From: an uncultured Spirochaetaceae bacterium
GTDB taxonomy: Bacteria > Spirochaetota > Spirochaetia > Treponematales > Treponemataceae
Direction of reading: 5' to 3'
Assembly (NCBI GenBank): GCA_902797305.1
Contig: CADBSK010000137.1
Coordinates: 1 to 38,328, forward strand
DNA: 38,328 bases
Position 1 is the first letter of the stretch; each line of letters begins with the position of its first letter. A program made the position numbers and the translations under genes. The notes under the pieces are model-generated. The model made no database searches. It was given only the letters and a program-made list of their open reading frames with translations, and was not told the DNA's origin. This document shows, piece after piece, positions 16,491 through 26,286 of the stretch.

Positions 16491-18218
16491 ATGGATAATA
16501 CTCAAAAAAACTCGTTCGATGAACTTGTTGCCGGTATCAGCCAGGACGAACGGCAGTTTTTGCTTGCTAAAATAAATCAAAATAAGGTGGATGATACTCC
16601 TCTTTTAAATCCTTTACGAGAAGAAGAAGCGTACAATCCTGTTGAAATAAAACTGAACAGCGAATCATTTTTATATAAATTTTTTATCTGGTTGCGAACT
16701 TTAATTACAAAACGAACTAAGCTTGAAATTTATAATCAGGATTTGATTGAAGATCTGGGACGAAAAATCAATCGAAAACATCCTGGGATTATTGATCCAA
16801 GAAATGCTCTTTTACAATCCCTTTTTTTTGAAAAACTTAAACAGTTAAAAGAAGCTGCTGATTTTTTTAGACCATATTTTACAGTAGTTAATGAAAATCC
16901 AGGTAGATTTTACATATTCTTAAGCACATTTGTTGCTCCTTCGATTTCTGCTTCTATTAATGAACAGGCAGATCCATATCAGATTCCATTTGACAGAGAA
17001 TCAACAAATGAATTACGCACTAGTTTATTAAAACGAATGGATGGAGTTCTTAAGGATATACCTTCTGGGGCAAAATCAAAATTATATGGAACTGTGCGAG
17101 GTCTAAACTGGTTAGACAGATTTACACAGCTTCCGTATCTTCATTTTGTTGCTCAGTTTACGGCGATTGTTTCGGAGGCATATACCTGTCCATACACAAA
17201 TGCCCAGGTAGATTACCCGATATTTGCCAGCGTTCTTTCTAATGCCAAAAGTATTCCTCAGGAAGGACTTGATGCTTTGTTTCTGTACGTTGCCCGCAAG
17301 GGAATGGGAGATGTTACAGTTATGGACTATGAGGGAGAGTCTGCCATGAAGGAATTTATGGCTAAGGCAATTTCTCACGTTTCCATGATTCAGATGTTTA
17401 TTTCAACTGTACCTCTTGAAGCTTTAGGAAAAGTTCTTTTTGCTGATTATGACTGGCAGGTTGGGGTAGACGGTGGTGGAGAAGACTGGTTTATAAAATT
17501 TAAGGAAGCCTGGAAAGTTATTTTTGATGAACGCTGGGAAATGTGGCTTAGAGATAAAAAGAAGGCTCAATTGGCTGAAACCTTAAAAGAAAAATTTGGG
17601 GTTGATAAGTTCCCTGAAATTCCATATAGACCTTGGGCTAAACTTTGGGGTGGCATTCCGTTCCGTTGTGAAATGACAGGTGGTTTTTTGACCTGGTTTG
17701 CAGCAAATATGTATGATGAGGTTATGAACAGCCTGAATGTTATCATTCTTGAAGGTATTTTTATTAATAACGAAAACAGAGCAGAACTTTCGGAAGCTGT
17801 AAATGATTTTTCAAATATTAATCAGGAAGTCATGGCTTTTGTAGAAAGTATTTCTGAGCGTGGTCAAATAGGTTCAACTTTTTATAAGTTACAGGAAGAA
17901 CACATTCGTTCATTAAAAGGTCAGGCAGTAGTTGATAACATTATTTTGAACGCAGAAATGAATATGCGTACCTGGGAAAAACTATTCTGTGATTCTCTAA
18001 GAACTGTTGAACGGGTTTTACATGGTATTCTCGACGAAACAAAAGAAAAAGGTTACGACGGTATTCAAAATCTTATGACTATCAGAGGACACGATAATCA
18101 TGCCTATCGCGAAAAACTAGCTCATACTAGGGAAATTTTACTGGAAGCCCGTAAGATTCTTGCAGAGATTGAGCCTCTTGATTTGCCAAAGGTAAATGTA
18201 AAAAAGGGTGAAAAATGA
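16491..18218 (+). CDS. Spirochaete DUF5312-family protein
   Basis: 575 residues from ATG 16491 (MDNTQKNSFDEL); an in-frame ATG at 16470 precedes the predicted transcription start. The sequence matches what I recall of the spirochaete-restricted DUF5312 family: an acidic N-terminus, LIEDLGRKINRKHPGIID, a central LNWLDRFTQLPYLHF and a mainly helical C-terminus. No signal peptide, strong transmembrane helix or catalytic motif is evident, apart from a modest hydrophobic patch at FLYKFFIWLRTLI (about residues 61-73). The function is unknown. It overlaps the PgeF-like gene by ATGA, so the two are translationally coupled and may act in the same envelope process. Confidence 0.8.
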   Translation: MDNTQKNSFDELVAGISQDERQFLLAKINQNKVDDTPLLNPLREEEAYNPVEIKLNSESFLYKFFIWLRTLITKRTKLEIYNQDLIEDLGRKINRKHPGIIDPRNALLQSLFFEKLKQLKEAADFFRPYFTVVNENPGRFYIFLSTFVAPSISASINEQADPYQIPFDRESTNELRTSLLKRMDGVLKDIPSGAKSKLYGTVRGLNWLDRFTQLPYLHFVAQFTAIVSEAYTCPYTNAQVDYPIFASVLSNAKSIPQEGLDALFLYVARKGMGDVTVMDYEGESAMKEFMAKAISHVSMIQMFISTVPLEALGKVLFADYDWQVGVDGGGEDWFIKFKEAWKVIFDERWEMWLRDKKKAQLAETLKEKFGVDKFPEIPYRPWAKLWGGIPFRCEMTGGFLTWFAANMYDEVMNSLNVIILEGIFINNENRAELSEAVNDFSNINQEVMAFVESISERGQIGSTFYKLQEEHIRSLKGQAVVDNIILNAEMNMRTWEKLFCDSLRTVERVLHGILDETKEKGYDGIQNLMTIRGHDNHAYREKLAHTREILLEARKILAEIEPLDLPKVNVKKGEK

Positions 18219-19117
18219 CTTTTTTAAAATTTGATGATTCAAGAGTTGATAAGTCAGAGGATGGAATTATAAAGATAAATTTTTATAAAGATAATAAGGC
18301 TTTGTCTGCTCAAGAAGGTTTTGCTTTATGGGGAATGACCTTGTTAAAAAGCGGCTCGATGCGTTTTAGATGGAATGAATCTAATCCAAATCGCGACAGG
18401 GTTCTAAAATCGATATGTAAAAAAAATATTCCGGTTGCTGTTGAACAGAATCATACAAAAATTGTTTACGAAATCAACAATATAGAAGAAAGTTGTTGCC
18501 TGGTAGGAGATGGTATACTTACAAAAAATAAAAATCTTGTTCCTGTGATTACTGTGGCTGATTGTATGCCAATATGCCTGTATGATATAAAAAACGGCCT
18601 TTTTGGTGCAGTACATTCCGGGTGGAAAGGAACTGGAATTGCAGAAAACTGGATTAGAATGGCTCACCAAAATTATGGATCTTTGCCAGAAAATATTTGT
18701 GTAGCAATTGGCGCTCATATTCATGATTGCTGTTATGTTGTAAATCAGGAAAGAGCTGATTATTTTAGAAATAATTTTTCTGCTGATTGCGTAAAAGAAA
18801 TAGAGGATGGTGAACCTCTTTGTAAAGGCTCTGATTTTGTCTGGGAAAATGGTGAAGGGCCATTGTATCGGCTATCCTTGCAAAAAGCAAATCTTGCCTT
18901 GCTTTTAAAATGTGGAATAAAATCTGAAAACATAGTGATACTTGACGAATGTACCTGTTGCAATAAAAATTTTGGTTCTAACCGACGCCAAACCTCGGAA
19001 TCCATGGCTCTTAACCGCGAAAAAGAAAAATTATCCCACAATGAGCAGTTGCAACCTCAAAAAAAATCTTCAGAACCATGCTTTACCGTTCAGGGGGCTT
19101 TTTGCGGATACTTATAA
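18215..19117 (+). CDS. Laccase-domain / PgeF-like peptidoglycan-editing family protein
   Basis: 300 residues. Family signs are VADCMPICLYD, the metal-site histidine in HSGWKGTG (H134), a conserved Cys in HDCCYVV (C172) and the CTCCNKNFGSNRRQ region near the C-terminus. E. coli PgeF (YfiH) cleaves misincorporated L-Ser from peptidoglycan precursors; other members act on purine nucleosides, so the substrate is not certain here. The first 90 residues are more divergent than usual, and the protein ends with an extra Lys/Gln-rich stretch before QGAFCGYL. Start: ATG in the ATGA overlap with the upstream stop, preceded by AAGGGTG. Confidence 0.85.
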   Translation: MTFLKFDDSRVDKSEDGIIKINFYKDNKALSAQEGFALWGMTLLKSGSMRFRWNESNPNRDRVLKSICKKNIPVAVEQNHTKIVYEINNIEESCCLVGDGILTKNKNLVPVITVADCMPICLYDIKNGLFGAVHSGWKGTGIAENWIRMAHQNYGSLPENICVAIGAHIHDCCYVVNQERADYFRNNFSADCVKEIEDGEPLCKGSDFVWENGEGPLYRLSLQKANLALLLKCGIKSENIVILDECTCCNKNFGSNRRQTSESMALNREKEKLSHNEQLQPQKKSSEPCFTVQGAFCGYL

Positions 19118-19136
19118 TTTCCCCAATAATTATTTA

Positions 19137-19171
19137 TAGAAACTCTTATATATTTTATATATAATTCAATT
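19137..19171 (+). promoter_or_regulatory. Promoter of uvrA, predicted leaderless
   Basis: TAGAAA (19137-19142), a 17-bp spacer and a perfect TATAAT (19160-19165) end exactly 6 nt before the ATG at 19172. No Shine-Dalgarno precedes the start. Confidence 0.62.
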
Positions 19172-22018
19172 ATGACAAGTGGCGATAAGATTATTATTAG
19201 AGGTGCCAGAGAGCACAACCTTAAAAATATAGATTTAGATTTACCAAGAAATAAGTTGATTGTTATTTCTGGATTAAGTGGTTCTGGTAAAAGTTCCCTG
19301 GCTTTTGATACTCTTTTTGCAGAAGGTCAGCGCCGTTATATGGAAAGCCTTTCTTCTTATGCCAGACAGTTTTTGGGCACAATGGATAAGCCTGATGTTG
19401 ATATGATAGAAGGCCTTAGTCCTGCAATTTCCATTGAGCAAAAATCAACAAATAAAAATCCTCGTTCAACTGTTGGAACTATTACAGAAATCTACGATTA
19501 TTACCGTCTTTTATTTGCTCGTGCTGGTCATGCTCATTGTCCAAATTGCGGAAGAGAAATTCGCGAGCAGCCTGTAGATACAATTATTGATACAATAATG
19601 AGTTGGGAAGATGGTACAAAGATACAGATTCTTGCACCTGTAATTCGAGGAAAAAAAGGTGAGCACACAAAGATATTGGAAGATGCTCTAAAAAGCGGAT
19701 TTGCTCGTGCCCGAATCGATGGCGTTGTAACCAATTTAGATGAGACGATAAAATTAGATAAACAAAAAAAGCATACTATCGAAATTATCGTAGATAGAAT
19801 TATCCTTTCTGGAGACGTAAGAAAACGTCTTGCCGACAGTGTAGAAACAGCCCTTGAGAGTGCAAATGGAATCATTGTAGTAACCAGACGCGTACAGGAC
19901 AAAGACGAAGAAGTGTTTTTTAGTCAAAAGAATGCCTGCCCGGATTGTGGAATATCGATTCCTGAATTACAGCCAAGATTGTTTTCTTTTAATAATCCCT
20001 TTGGAGCATGTCCTGAGTGCACCGGACTTGGCGAAAAAATGGAATGGGATTTAAAGAAAATTATTCCTGATGATTCAATGAGTTTTAACGACGGAGGACT
20101 TGCTTTTTATAATCCCGAAAGCGAATGGAATCACTCCATGTTTGAGGCGGTCGCAAAAGCTGGTAATTTTAGTTTAGATACGCCAATTAATCAGCTTACA
20201 AAAGAACAATTTGATTTTTTATGGAACGGAGACTTAGAAAAGAATATTCACTGGATTTATAAAAAACAAAGTGGGGAAGGTTATAGTGAGTATAACCGTC
20301 CTTGGCCTGGAGTTCTTGCAGATATGAAACGCAGGCACGCAGAAGCCTGGGGCGAAAACCAGCGTATTAGAATAGAAGAAAAGTTCATGTCTGTTAGTGA
20401 GTGTTCAACTTGTCACGGTAAAAGGCTTAGACAGGAGGCTCTGGGTGTTACTGTTGGAGGAAAAAATATTCATGAACTCACTCAGCTGAGTGTACAGGAA
20501 TCAATTGATTTTTTTAATTCTTTACAACTTTCTCCAAGTGAACAGCAAATTGCTTCTCAGGTATTAAAAGAAATTAATTCTCGTCTCAAATTCTTAAAAA
20601 ATGTGGGGCTTGATTATTTAACACTTGAACGTTCTGCAGAAAGCCTCAGTGGTGGAGAAGCTCAGAGAATTCGTCTTGCCACTCAAATTGGTTCTGCTCT
20701 CACAGGAGTTATGTATATTCTTGATGAACCTTCTATAGGTTTGCATCAGAGAGATAATCAGCGGCTTATCGATACCCTTACATATTTGCGTGACCAGCAG
20801 AATACTGTTATTGTAGTAGAACACGATGAACAGACTTTGCGTACTGCCGACTATCTTGTAGATATTGGCCCTGGTGCTGGTATTCACGGAGGAAATGTTG
20901 TAGCCTGTGGGACACCCCAGGAAGTTATGAAGGTTGCAGAGAGTAAAACAGGACAATACCTTGCAGGTACTCTTTTTATGGAAATTCCAAAGCAACGCCG
21001 AAAAGGAAACGGAAATTTTCTGTCATTAAAAGGTGTCAAGGAACATAACTTAAAGAATGTTAGTGTTGATATTCCTTTAGGTACTTTTACATGTATAACC
21101 GGTGTTTCTGGTTCCGGAAAATCCACACTTATGAGCGATGTTTTGTACCCTCTGGTTTCTAATGCGCTTATGAGAACAAATTATCCGGTTGGCTCTTATG
21201 AGTCTGTTAGTGGAATCGAGGTTTTAGATAAAGTTATTAACATAGATCAAAGTCCTATTGGTAGAACACCACGCAGTAATCCTGCTACCTATGTTGGAGT
21301 ATTTGATTCAATCCGTGATTTATTTGCTGAACTCCCAGAAGCAAAAGCAAACGGGTATTCAAAAGGCCGCTTTAGTTTTAATGTAAAAGGCGGTAGATGC
21401 GAAAACTGTCAGGGTAGTGGAACTATTACAATCGAAATGAATTTCTTACCGGATGTATTTATCACCTGTGATGTATGCAACGGTAAACGATTTAATAAGG
21501 AAACTCTCGAGGTTCTCTACAAAGGTAAAAGCATAAACGATGTTCTTAACATGACAATCGAAGAAGCTTGTGATTTTTTTGTTTCCATTCCTCATATCTC
21601 CAGAAAGCTTGAAACCTTAAAGTCTGTTGGGTTAGGATATATTCAGCTGGGGCAGAGTGCTTTAACTCTTAGTGGAGGAGAAGCTCAGCGAGTAAAACTT
21701 GCAACAGAGTTAGCCCGTGTTTCTACAGGAAAAACTCTGTACATCATGGATGAACCTACCACCGGTTTGCATTTTGCTGATGTAAAGCAACTAATGAGTG
21801 TAATTCAGCGACTTGTAAATCAGGGAAATTCTGTTTTAATGATTGAACATAACCTTGATGTAATCTGTCAGGCCGATTATATAATCGATTTAGGTCCTGA
21901 AGGTGGCTTTAGAGGTGGTAATATTATTGCAACAGGAACTCCTGAAGAAGTAAGTAAAATCCCTCAGAGTTTTACGGGGCAGTTTATAAAAGAAATGCTT
22001 GAACGCAATAAAAAATAA
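19172..22018 (+). CDS. uvrA: Excinuclease ABC subunit A
   Basis: 948 residues, the usual length. It is the damage-sensing ATPase of nucleotide excision repair, acting with UvrB and UvrC in the cytoplasm. Both ABC cassettes are intact: P-loops GLSGSGKS (residues 34-41) and GVSGSGKS (644-651), and signatures LSGGEAQR at 492-499 and 833-840. Zinc modules are visible as CPDCG...ACPECTGLG (about 256-286) and GGRCENCQGSG...CDVCNGKR (about 741-771). An extra CPNCG pair sits at 123-126. Start choice: MTSGDKIIIRGAREHNLKNI is the typical N-terminus and the promoter -10 lies directly before it. The next gene starts one nucleotide after the stop. Confidence 0.98.
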   Translation: MTSGDKIIIRGAREHNLKNIDLDLPRNKLIVISGLSGSGKSSLAFDTLFAEGQRRYMESLSSYARQFLGTMDKPDVDMIEGLSPAISIEQKSTNKNPRSTVGTITEIYDYYRLLFARAGHAHCPNCGREIREQPVDTIIDTIMSWEDGTKIQILAPVIRGKKGEHTKILEDALKSGFARARIDGVVTNLDETIKLDKQKKHTIEIIVDRIILSGDVRKRLADSVETALESANGIIVVTRRVQDKDEEVFFSQKNACPDCGISIPELQPRLFSFNNPFGACPECTGLGEKMEWDLKKIIPDDSMSFNDGGLAFYNPESEWNHSMFEAVAKAGNFSLDTPINQLTKEQFDFLWNGDLEKNIHWIYKKQSGEGYSEYNRPWPGVLADMKRRHAEAWGENQRIRIEEKFMSVSECSTCHGKRLRQEALGVTVGGKNIHELTQLSVQESIDFFNSLQLSPSEQQIASQVLKEINSRLKFLKNVGLDYLTLERSAESLSGGEAQRIRLATQIGSALTGVMYILDEPSIGLHQRDNQRLIDTLTYLRDQQNTVIVVEHDEQTLRTADYLVDIGPGAGIHGGNVVACGTPQEVMKVAESKTGQYLAGTLFMEIPKQRRKGNGNFLSLKGVKEHNLKNVSVDIPLGTFTCITGVSGSGKSTLMSDVLYPLVSNALMRTNYPVGSYESVSGIEVLDKVINIDQSPIGRTPRSNPATYVGVFDSIRDLFAELPEAKANGYSKGRFSFNVKGGRCENCQGSGTITIEMNFLPDVFITCDVCNGKRFNKETLEVLYKGKSINDVLNMTIEEACDFFVSIPHISRKLETLKSVGLGYIQLGQSALTLSGGEAQRVKLATELARVSTGKTLYIMDEPTTGLHFADVKQLMSVIQRLVNQGNSVLMIEHNLDVICQADYIIDLGPEGGFRGGNIIATGTPEEVSKIPQSFTGQFIKEMLERNKK

Positions 22019-22019
22019 A

Positions 22020-25000
22020 ATGAAAAAAAGCAGTTTCGTTTTTAAGACAGTTCTATTTTCTCTTTTATGTATGCTTTACTCAGCAAATCTCTTTGCTCAG
22101 GAAGACAGAACTGTAATTATTATTGAAAATGCAAAAAACTCTCAGTATACAAAATCTAAAGAAAAAGATTCTGATTTAATAATTCTTTCCGGCGATGTAA
22201 AAATATCTGTTTCTAAAGGAACTACAAAAAATGTTATTTCGGCCGATGTCATAAGATTTGACAGGGCAAGCGAAATGCTCTATGCAGAAGGAAACGTAAC
22301 TCTTGAACAAACCGGTTCTTCTAGCGGCAGTCAGACTGTTACGGCGCTTTCTCTTATGTTTAATACAAGTACACTCGAAGGTGTTTTTGATGATGGTCGG
22401 GTTGTACAGACAAAATCTGATGCACTAAATCTTCCTAGTGGCTCAACTCTTGTAGTTGCAAGCGATATCTTTGGCCGAAGCGAATCCAATACAATTGCAT
22501 TTAAAGATGGTGTTCTTACCTTTTGTGGCGATGAAGATCCCCACTGGAAAATCAAGGCTTCCAGAATCTGGCTTTTACCAGGTGGCGAGTTTGCATTTTT
22601 TAATGCTTTTTTGTACGTTGGTGTAATGCCCGTATTCTATTTGCCGGCATTTTATTATCCAAAAGATGAATTGATTTTTAATCCCGTTTTTGGATACGAC
22701 CAGAGAAAAGGATATTTTATTCAGACAACAAGTTATTTATATGGAAGAAAACCTCTTGATACCAGTTCAAGTTCCTCCAGTTCTGATGCCGATGGCACAG
22801 AAAAACTAAAAGCACTGTTTAACTTTATAAAACCCTCGACTCTTAAACAGCAGGTTAGAGAAGGTCTTGTTTATCATAATCTTGATGAAGACTACAAAGG
22901 TGACACTTCTAATTATTTTAAAATTCTAGGGGATTATTACTCTAATCTTGGGGTAATGGTAGGTGCCGAAGGTGTTTTTAAACCTAAAAAAATCTTTAAC
23001 AGCCTTGAATTTAATGCAAAACTGGGTTTTTCTAATACAGTTTTTTATGACAGTACAACCGGCAATTATTATCCGTATGTATCTTCAGGAACAAGGGTGA
23101 TGGATTCGTCTAATTTGTTAGGGTTTAAGCTTCCTTTTAGATATTCAGCAAACCTAAAATTTGGACTCAGTAAGCCATTTACCTTTAATTTGTCTCTTCC
23201 AATTTATTCTGATCCTTATTTTGTAAATGATTTTGCCACAGATAGAGAAGAAAGTATGGACTGGGTAAGTTTTTTAACTTCTCAGGCTTCGGATGACGAA
23301 ACAACTTCTACCAATGAAGTTACTTCTTTTAACTGGACGGCAAATGGCTCTTATACAGTACCTCTACCAAATATAATTAAGCCTTACTTAAATACTATTT
23401 CGCTGTCTATAAATTCTTCTGTTGCTTTTTCAACAAAATCAGTTTCTTCTGATTATTTAACAAATGATACTTTATCCTCTACAGATCTTGCCAGATGGAA
23501 AGGTTATACCCCACAACGAAAATTTTATTATCCTTCATTAATTACACCTTTAACAGCGTCAGGAACTATAAGCGGAACATTTTTAGATTATTCTTCTAAT
23601 AAAGCAAAATCTGCTAGCAAATCAAATCCTGTCTCTTTTGTAACTCAACTTGTTGTCCCGGAAGAATTAGTTTCTGAATCAGAAAAAGAAAAAAATGATG
23701 TGGAAAAATCAAATGGAGAGTCTATAAGCGAAGAAACAAAAGTCGACAAAGAAGAAACTGACATTCTTCCTAAAGAAGCGTTTCCATCAATTTCAGCACT
23801 TGCTTCTTCGATTACTAATTTAGACGGGCTTTCTGCTTCTATTAAATATTCGATTAAGCCTAACTTAACAACGCAGCTGGCGTATGCTTCTGATAAGCTA
23901 AATTGTCCGGAAGATTTTACATGGGATAAATTAAAATCCTTTATGTATACCCTAAAGATTCCAGTAACCCTTGATAATTCCCTTTCTTATGGAGGAAGCT
24001 TCTTTTCCGCCTCAAGTAACTTTACCTATAATCCCGTATTCCAGGAACACCCTTATATTTCTACTGATGAATCAATTGGCGGCTACACAGAAACATCTGC
24101 TAAGTCTCTTAAAAAAACGGACTATGCTGCCCAGAAACAGGATTTAACAAATACAAATACAATTTCTTTTAAGCCTTTTACAAATATTTCATTTATAAAA
24201 AACTCAGGAATTACTTACCGCAATGTAATCAAATTTGTCAGAACAGAGTTTCTTGGAGACGAATTTGACTCAACTGGAGAAGCTAATTGGGTTTACCATG
24301 GTCCTGATTTTACTGATAAAGATTCTGTTACTACTCATGCGCTGGATTTCATTTTCTCTTCTAATCAGTTAGAAAATAAATTCTCTCAAACTTTAACCTT
24401 AACTACAACATTAAAGCCTCAGGCAGAGCAGTATTATGCTAATTTAAAATTAGTCTTTCCCTATGTTACAACAGGTATCGAAACAGGCTTTAAAAAGGCA
24501 AGTACCGATGAGGATGCTGCATGGGTAAAGCAGCCTATAAAACAAAGCTTAAGTCTTTCCCTTTTTAATTCAACATTAAAATTAACCGAAAGCTATAATT
24601 ACAACCTTGAAGATGATCATCACGATTCATTTAAAGCCTCTTTAACCTGGAAGGCGCTTTCTTTTTCATACATTATGAGTTATACATACGGTTTTGATAT
24701 GGAATATGATACAAGCGGTAATCCCAGCGGATGGGTTCAGCGTTCTGATAAGGAATTCTTACCTTACAGTCTGGCTTTTTCCTATTCTTCAGGGACAAAA
24801 ACTCTGTACACCTGGAAAAATCGTATCTCCATGGGTGTTAGTTTGAACACAAATATTACAGCAGATTTGCTCAGACCAACCAGCAGTTATTTTAGTTTTG
24901 CTCCTACATTGTCTTTTAAAATACAGGATTTTCTTACTTTTTCATTCTCTTCTACATCAAAAAATACTGCAATTTACAGATACTTTGGAAACGATATCGG

Positions 25001-25295
25001 ATTACCTGGGGAAACAAATGTGTTTCTGGATTTAATAAATTCCTTTAGGTTTGACGATGAAAGTTTGCGCAAGGCAAGCGGTTTTAAGCTAAAGAGTTTA
25101 AACTTTAATCTTACCCATGAACTCCATGACTGGGATTTTACAACAACATTTAAAGTTGAGCCTCGCTTGATTACAGAAGATAATCAGAAAAAGTATGACT
25201 TTAGTCCGTATATGACTATTTCTATTACCTGGAGACCTATGAGCTCAATGAAAACAGAAATTATTGATAAATACGGGGAATGGCTTCTTAATTAG
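22020..25295 (+). CDS. lptD: LptD/OstA-like outer-membrane assembly protein
   Basis: 1091 residues from ATG 22020. The signal peptide (about 25 residues) ends NLFAQ-ED. Residues about 28-150 match the OstA/LptA beta-jellyroll (LIILSGDVKISV, ISADVIRFDRASEMLYAEGNVTLEQ). The segment LYVGVMPVFYLPAFYYP is typical of the start of the LptD barrel, and the remainder is amphipathic beta-strand sequence suited to a large outer-membrane barrel. It is longer than E. coli LptD (784 aa), with a Lys/Glu/Ser-rich insertion near residues 550-590. T. pallidum TP0515, next to uvrA, is the likely orthologue. Treponemes lack classical LPS, so the exported lipid may be another glycolipid. No Shine-Dalgarno: the ATG comes 1 nt after the uvrA stop, so translation is probably coupled. 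Confidence 0.83.
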   Translation: MKKSSFVFKTVLFSLLCMLYSANLFAQEDRTVIIIENAKNSQYTKSKEKDSDLIILSGDVKISVSKGTTKNVISADVIRFDRASEMLYAEGNVTLEQTGSSSGSQTVTALSLMFNTSTLEGVFDDGRVVQTKSDALNLPSGSTLVVASDIFGRSESNTIAFKDGVLTFCGDEDPHWKIKASRIWLLPGGEFAFFNAFLYVGVMPVFYLPAFYYPKDELIFNPVFGYDQRKGYFIQTTSYLYGRKPLDTSSSSSSSDADGTEKLKALFNFIKPSTLKQQVREGLVYHNLDEDYKGDTSNYFKILGDYYSNLGVMVGAEGVFKPKKIFNSLEFNAKLGFSNTVFYDSTTGNYYPYVSSGTRVMDSSNLLGFKLPFRYSANLKFGLSKPFTFNLSLPIYSDPYFVNDFATDREESMDWVSFLTSQASDDETTSTNEVTSFNWTANGSYTVPLPNIIKPYLNTISLSINSSVAFSTKSVSSDYLTNDTLSSTDLARWKGYTPQRKFYYPSLITPLTASGTISGTFLDYSSNKAKSASKSNPVSFVTQLVVPEELVSESEKEKNDVEKSNGESISEETKVDKEETDILPKEAFPSISALASSITNLDGLSASIKYSIKPNLTTQLAYASDKLNCPEDFTWDKLKSFMYTLKIPVTLDNSLSYGGSFFSASSNFTYNPVFQEHPYISTDESIGGYTETSAKSLKKTDYAAQKQDLTNTNTISFKPFTNISFIKNSGITYRNVIKFVRTEFLGDEFDSTGEANWVYHGPDFTDKDSVTTHALDFIFSSNQLENKFSQTLTLTTTLKPQAEQYYANLKLVFPYVTTGIETGFKKASTDEDAAWVKQPIKQSLSLSLFNSTLKLTESYNYNLEDDHHDSFKASLTWKALSFSYIMSYTYGFDMEYDTSGNPSGWVQRSDKEFLPYSLAFSYSSGTKTLYTWKNRISMGVSLNTNITADLLRPTSSYFSFAPTLSFKIQDFLTFSFSSTSKNTAIYRYFGNDIGLPGETNVFLDLINSFRFDDESLRKASGFKLKSLNFNLTHELHDWDFTTTFKVEPRLITEDNQKKYDFSPYMTISITWRPMSSMKTEIIDKYGEWLLN

Positions 25296-25300
25296 GTAAC

Positions 25301-25341
25301 TTGCAAAATAAAATAACATACTTTACAATTAATAGGATAAA
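25301..25341 (+). promoter_or_regulatory. Promoter of the phoH-ybeY-corC operon
   Basis: TTGCAA (25301-25306), a 17-bp spacer and TACAAT (25324-25329) give an expected start near 25336, about 6 nt before the GTG at 25342. A short AGGAT lies inside that mini-leader, only 3 nt from the GTG, so it is a poor ribosome site. Confidence 0.5.
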
Positions 25342-26286
25342 GTGGATAACGAATATACGATAGTTGTTCCCGATGGACAGATTCTTTCTTGCATTTGTGG
25401 AACAAACGATAACAATTTAAAACTCATTGAAGACCATTTGGGTATACCTGTTTTTACTCGAGGTAATGAGTTGTCTGTAGAAACAGATGACCAGGCATTG
25501 CGCGAGGAATTTAGATTTATAATCGACCGAATTGCTGATGAAGTAGAAGATGGCTCAAAGGATGGTAGAGATATAGTTACTTCTGTATTAAATATAGAAA
25601 AAAAAGCAGATATCAATGCAACTTCTGTTTTAGTTCCTGGAGCCTTAAAAAAAATCTATCCTCATACTCAGCATCAGGCAGACTATATTCAGGCCATGAG
25701 AACGAATGATCTGGTTTTTGCCATTGGAGCAGCCGGTAGCGGAAAAACCTTTATTGCTGTTGCTGAAGCATTGAATCTATTGCTAAGTCATAAGGTATCA
25801 AAGTTAGTTATTACCCGTCCTGTTGTGGAAGCAGGAGAAAGTCTTGGATTTTTGCCAGGGGATCTTGAAGATAAAATTAACCCGTATCTAAGACCTCTCT
25901 ATGATTCTATGGAAGCAATCATTCCGCGAGAGACTGTGCGTCGTCTGGTAGAATCAGAAATTATCGAAATTGCTCCACTTGCATACATGAGAGGAAGAAC
26001 TCTAAATAACTGCGTCATCATTCTGGATGAAGCTCAAAATACAACAAAAGAACAGATGAAGATGTTTTTGACCCGAATGGGTCAGAACTCAAAAGTGTTC
26101 ATTACTGGAGATATAACTCAGATTGACCTTCCAAAAAAGGTTACTTCCGGGTTGGTGCATGCATCTAATCTTTTAGACGGAATTGAGGGAATAAAAATTA
26201 TTCGCCTGAATGCAGAAGATGTTGTGCGTAATCCCCTTGTAAAAAGGATTGTAAAGGCATACGAAAATGAAAAATCAGAAGAATAA
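25342..26286 (+). CDS. PhoH-family ATPase
   Basis: 314 residues with a GTG start at 25342; it is the only start that keeps the normal N-terminal region (DNEYTIVVPDG). Residues about 20-85 are the KH-like N-terminal segment. The ATPase shows Walker A GAAGSGKT (129-136), the motif ITRPVVEAGESLGFLPGD and Walker B VIILDEAQN (225-233), then TRMGQNSKVFITGDITQIDLP. PhoH proteins are cytoplasmic ATPases probably acting on RNA, and they are commonly encoded next to ybeY and an HD hydrolase, as here. It overlaps the next gene by 20 bp, first gene of a five-gene run. Confidence 0.94.
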   Translation: MDNEYTIVVPDGQILSCICGTNDNNLKLIEDHLGIPVFTRGNELSVETDDQALREEFRFIIDRIADEVEDGSKDGRDIVTSVLNIEKKADINATSVLVPGALKKIYPHTQHQADYIQAMRTNDLVFAIGAAGSGKTFIAVAEALNLLLSHKVSKLVITRPVVEAGESLGFLPGDLEDKINPYLRPLYDSMEAIIPRETVRRLVESEIIEIAPLAYMRGRTLNNCVIILDEAQNTTKEQMKMFLTRMGQNSKVFITGDITQIDLPKKVTSGLVHASNLLDGIEGIKIIRLNAEDVVRNPLVKRIVKAYENEKSEE

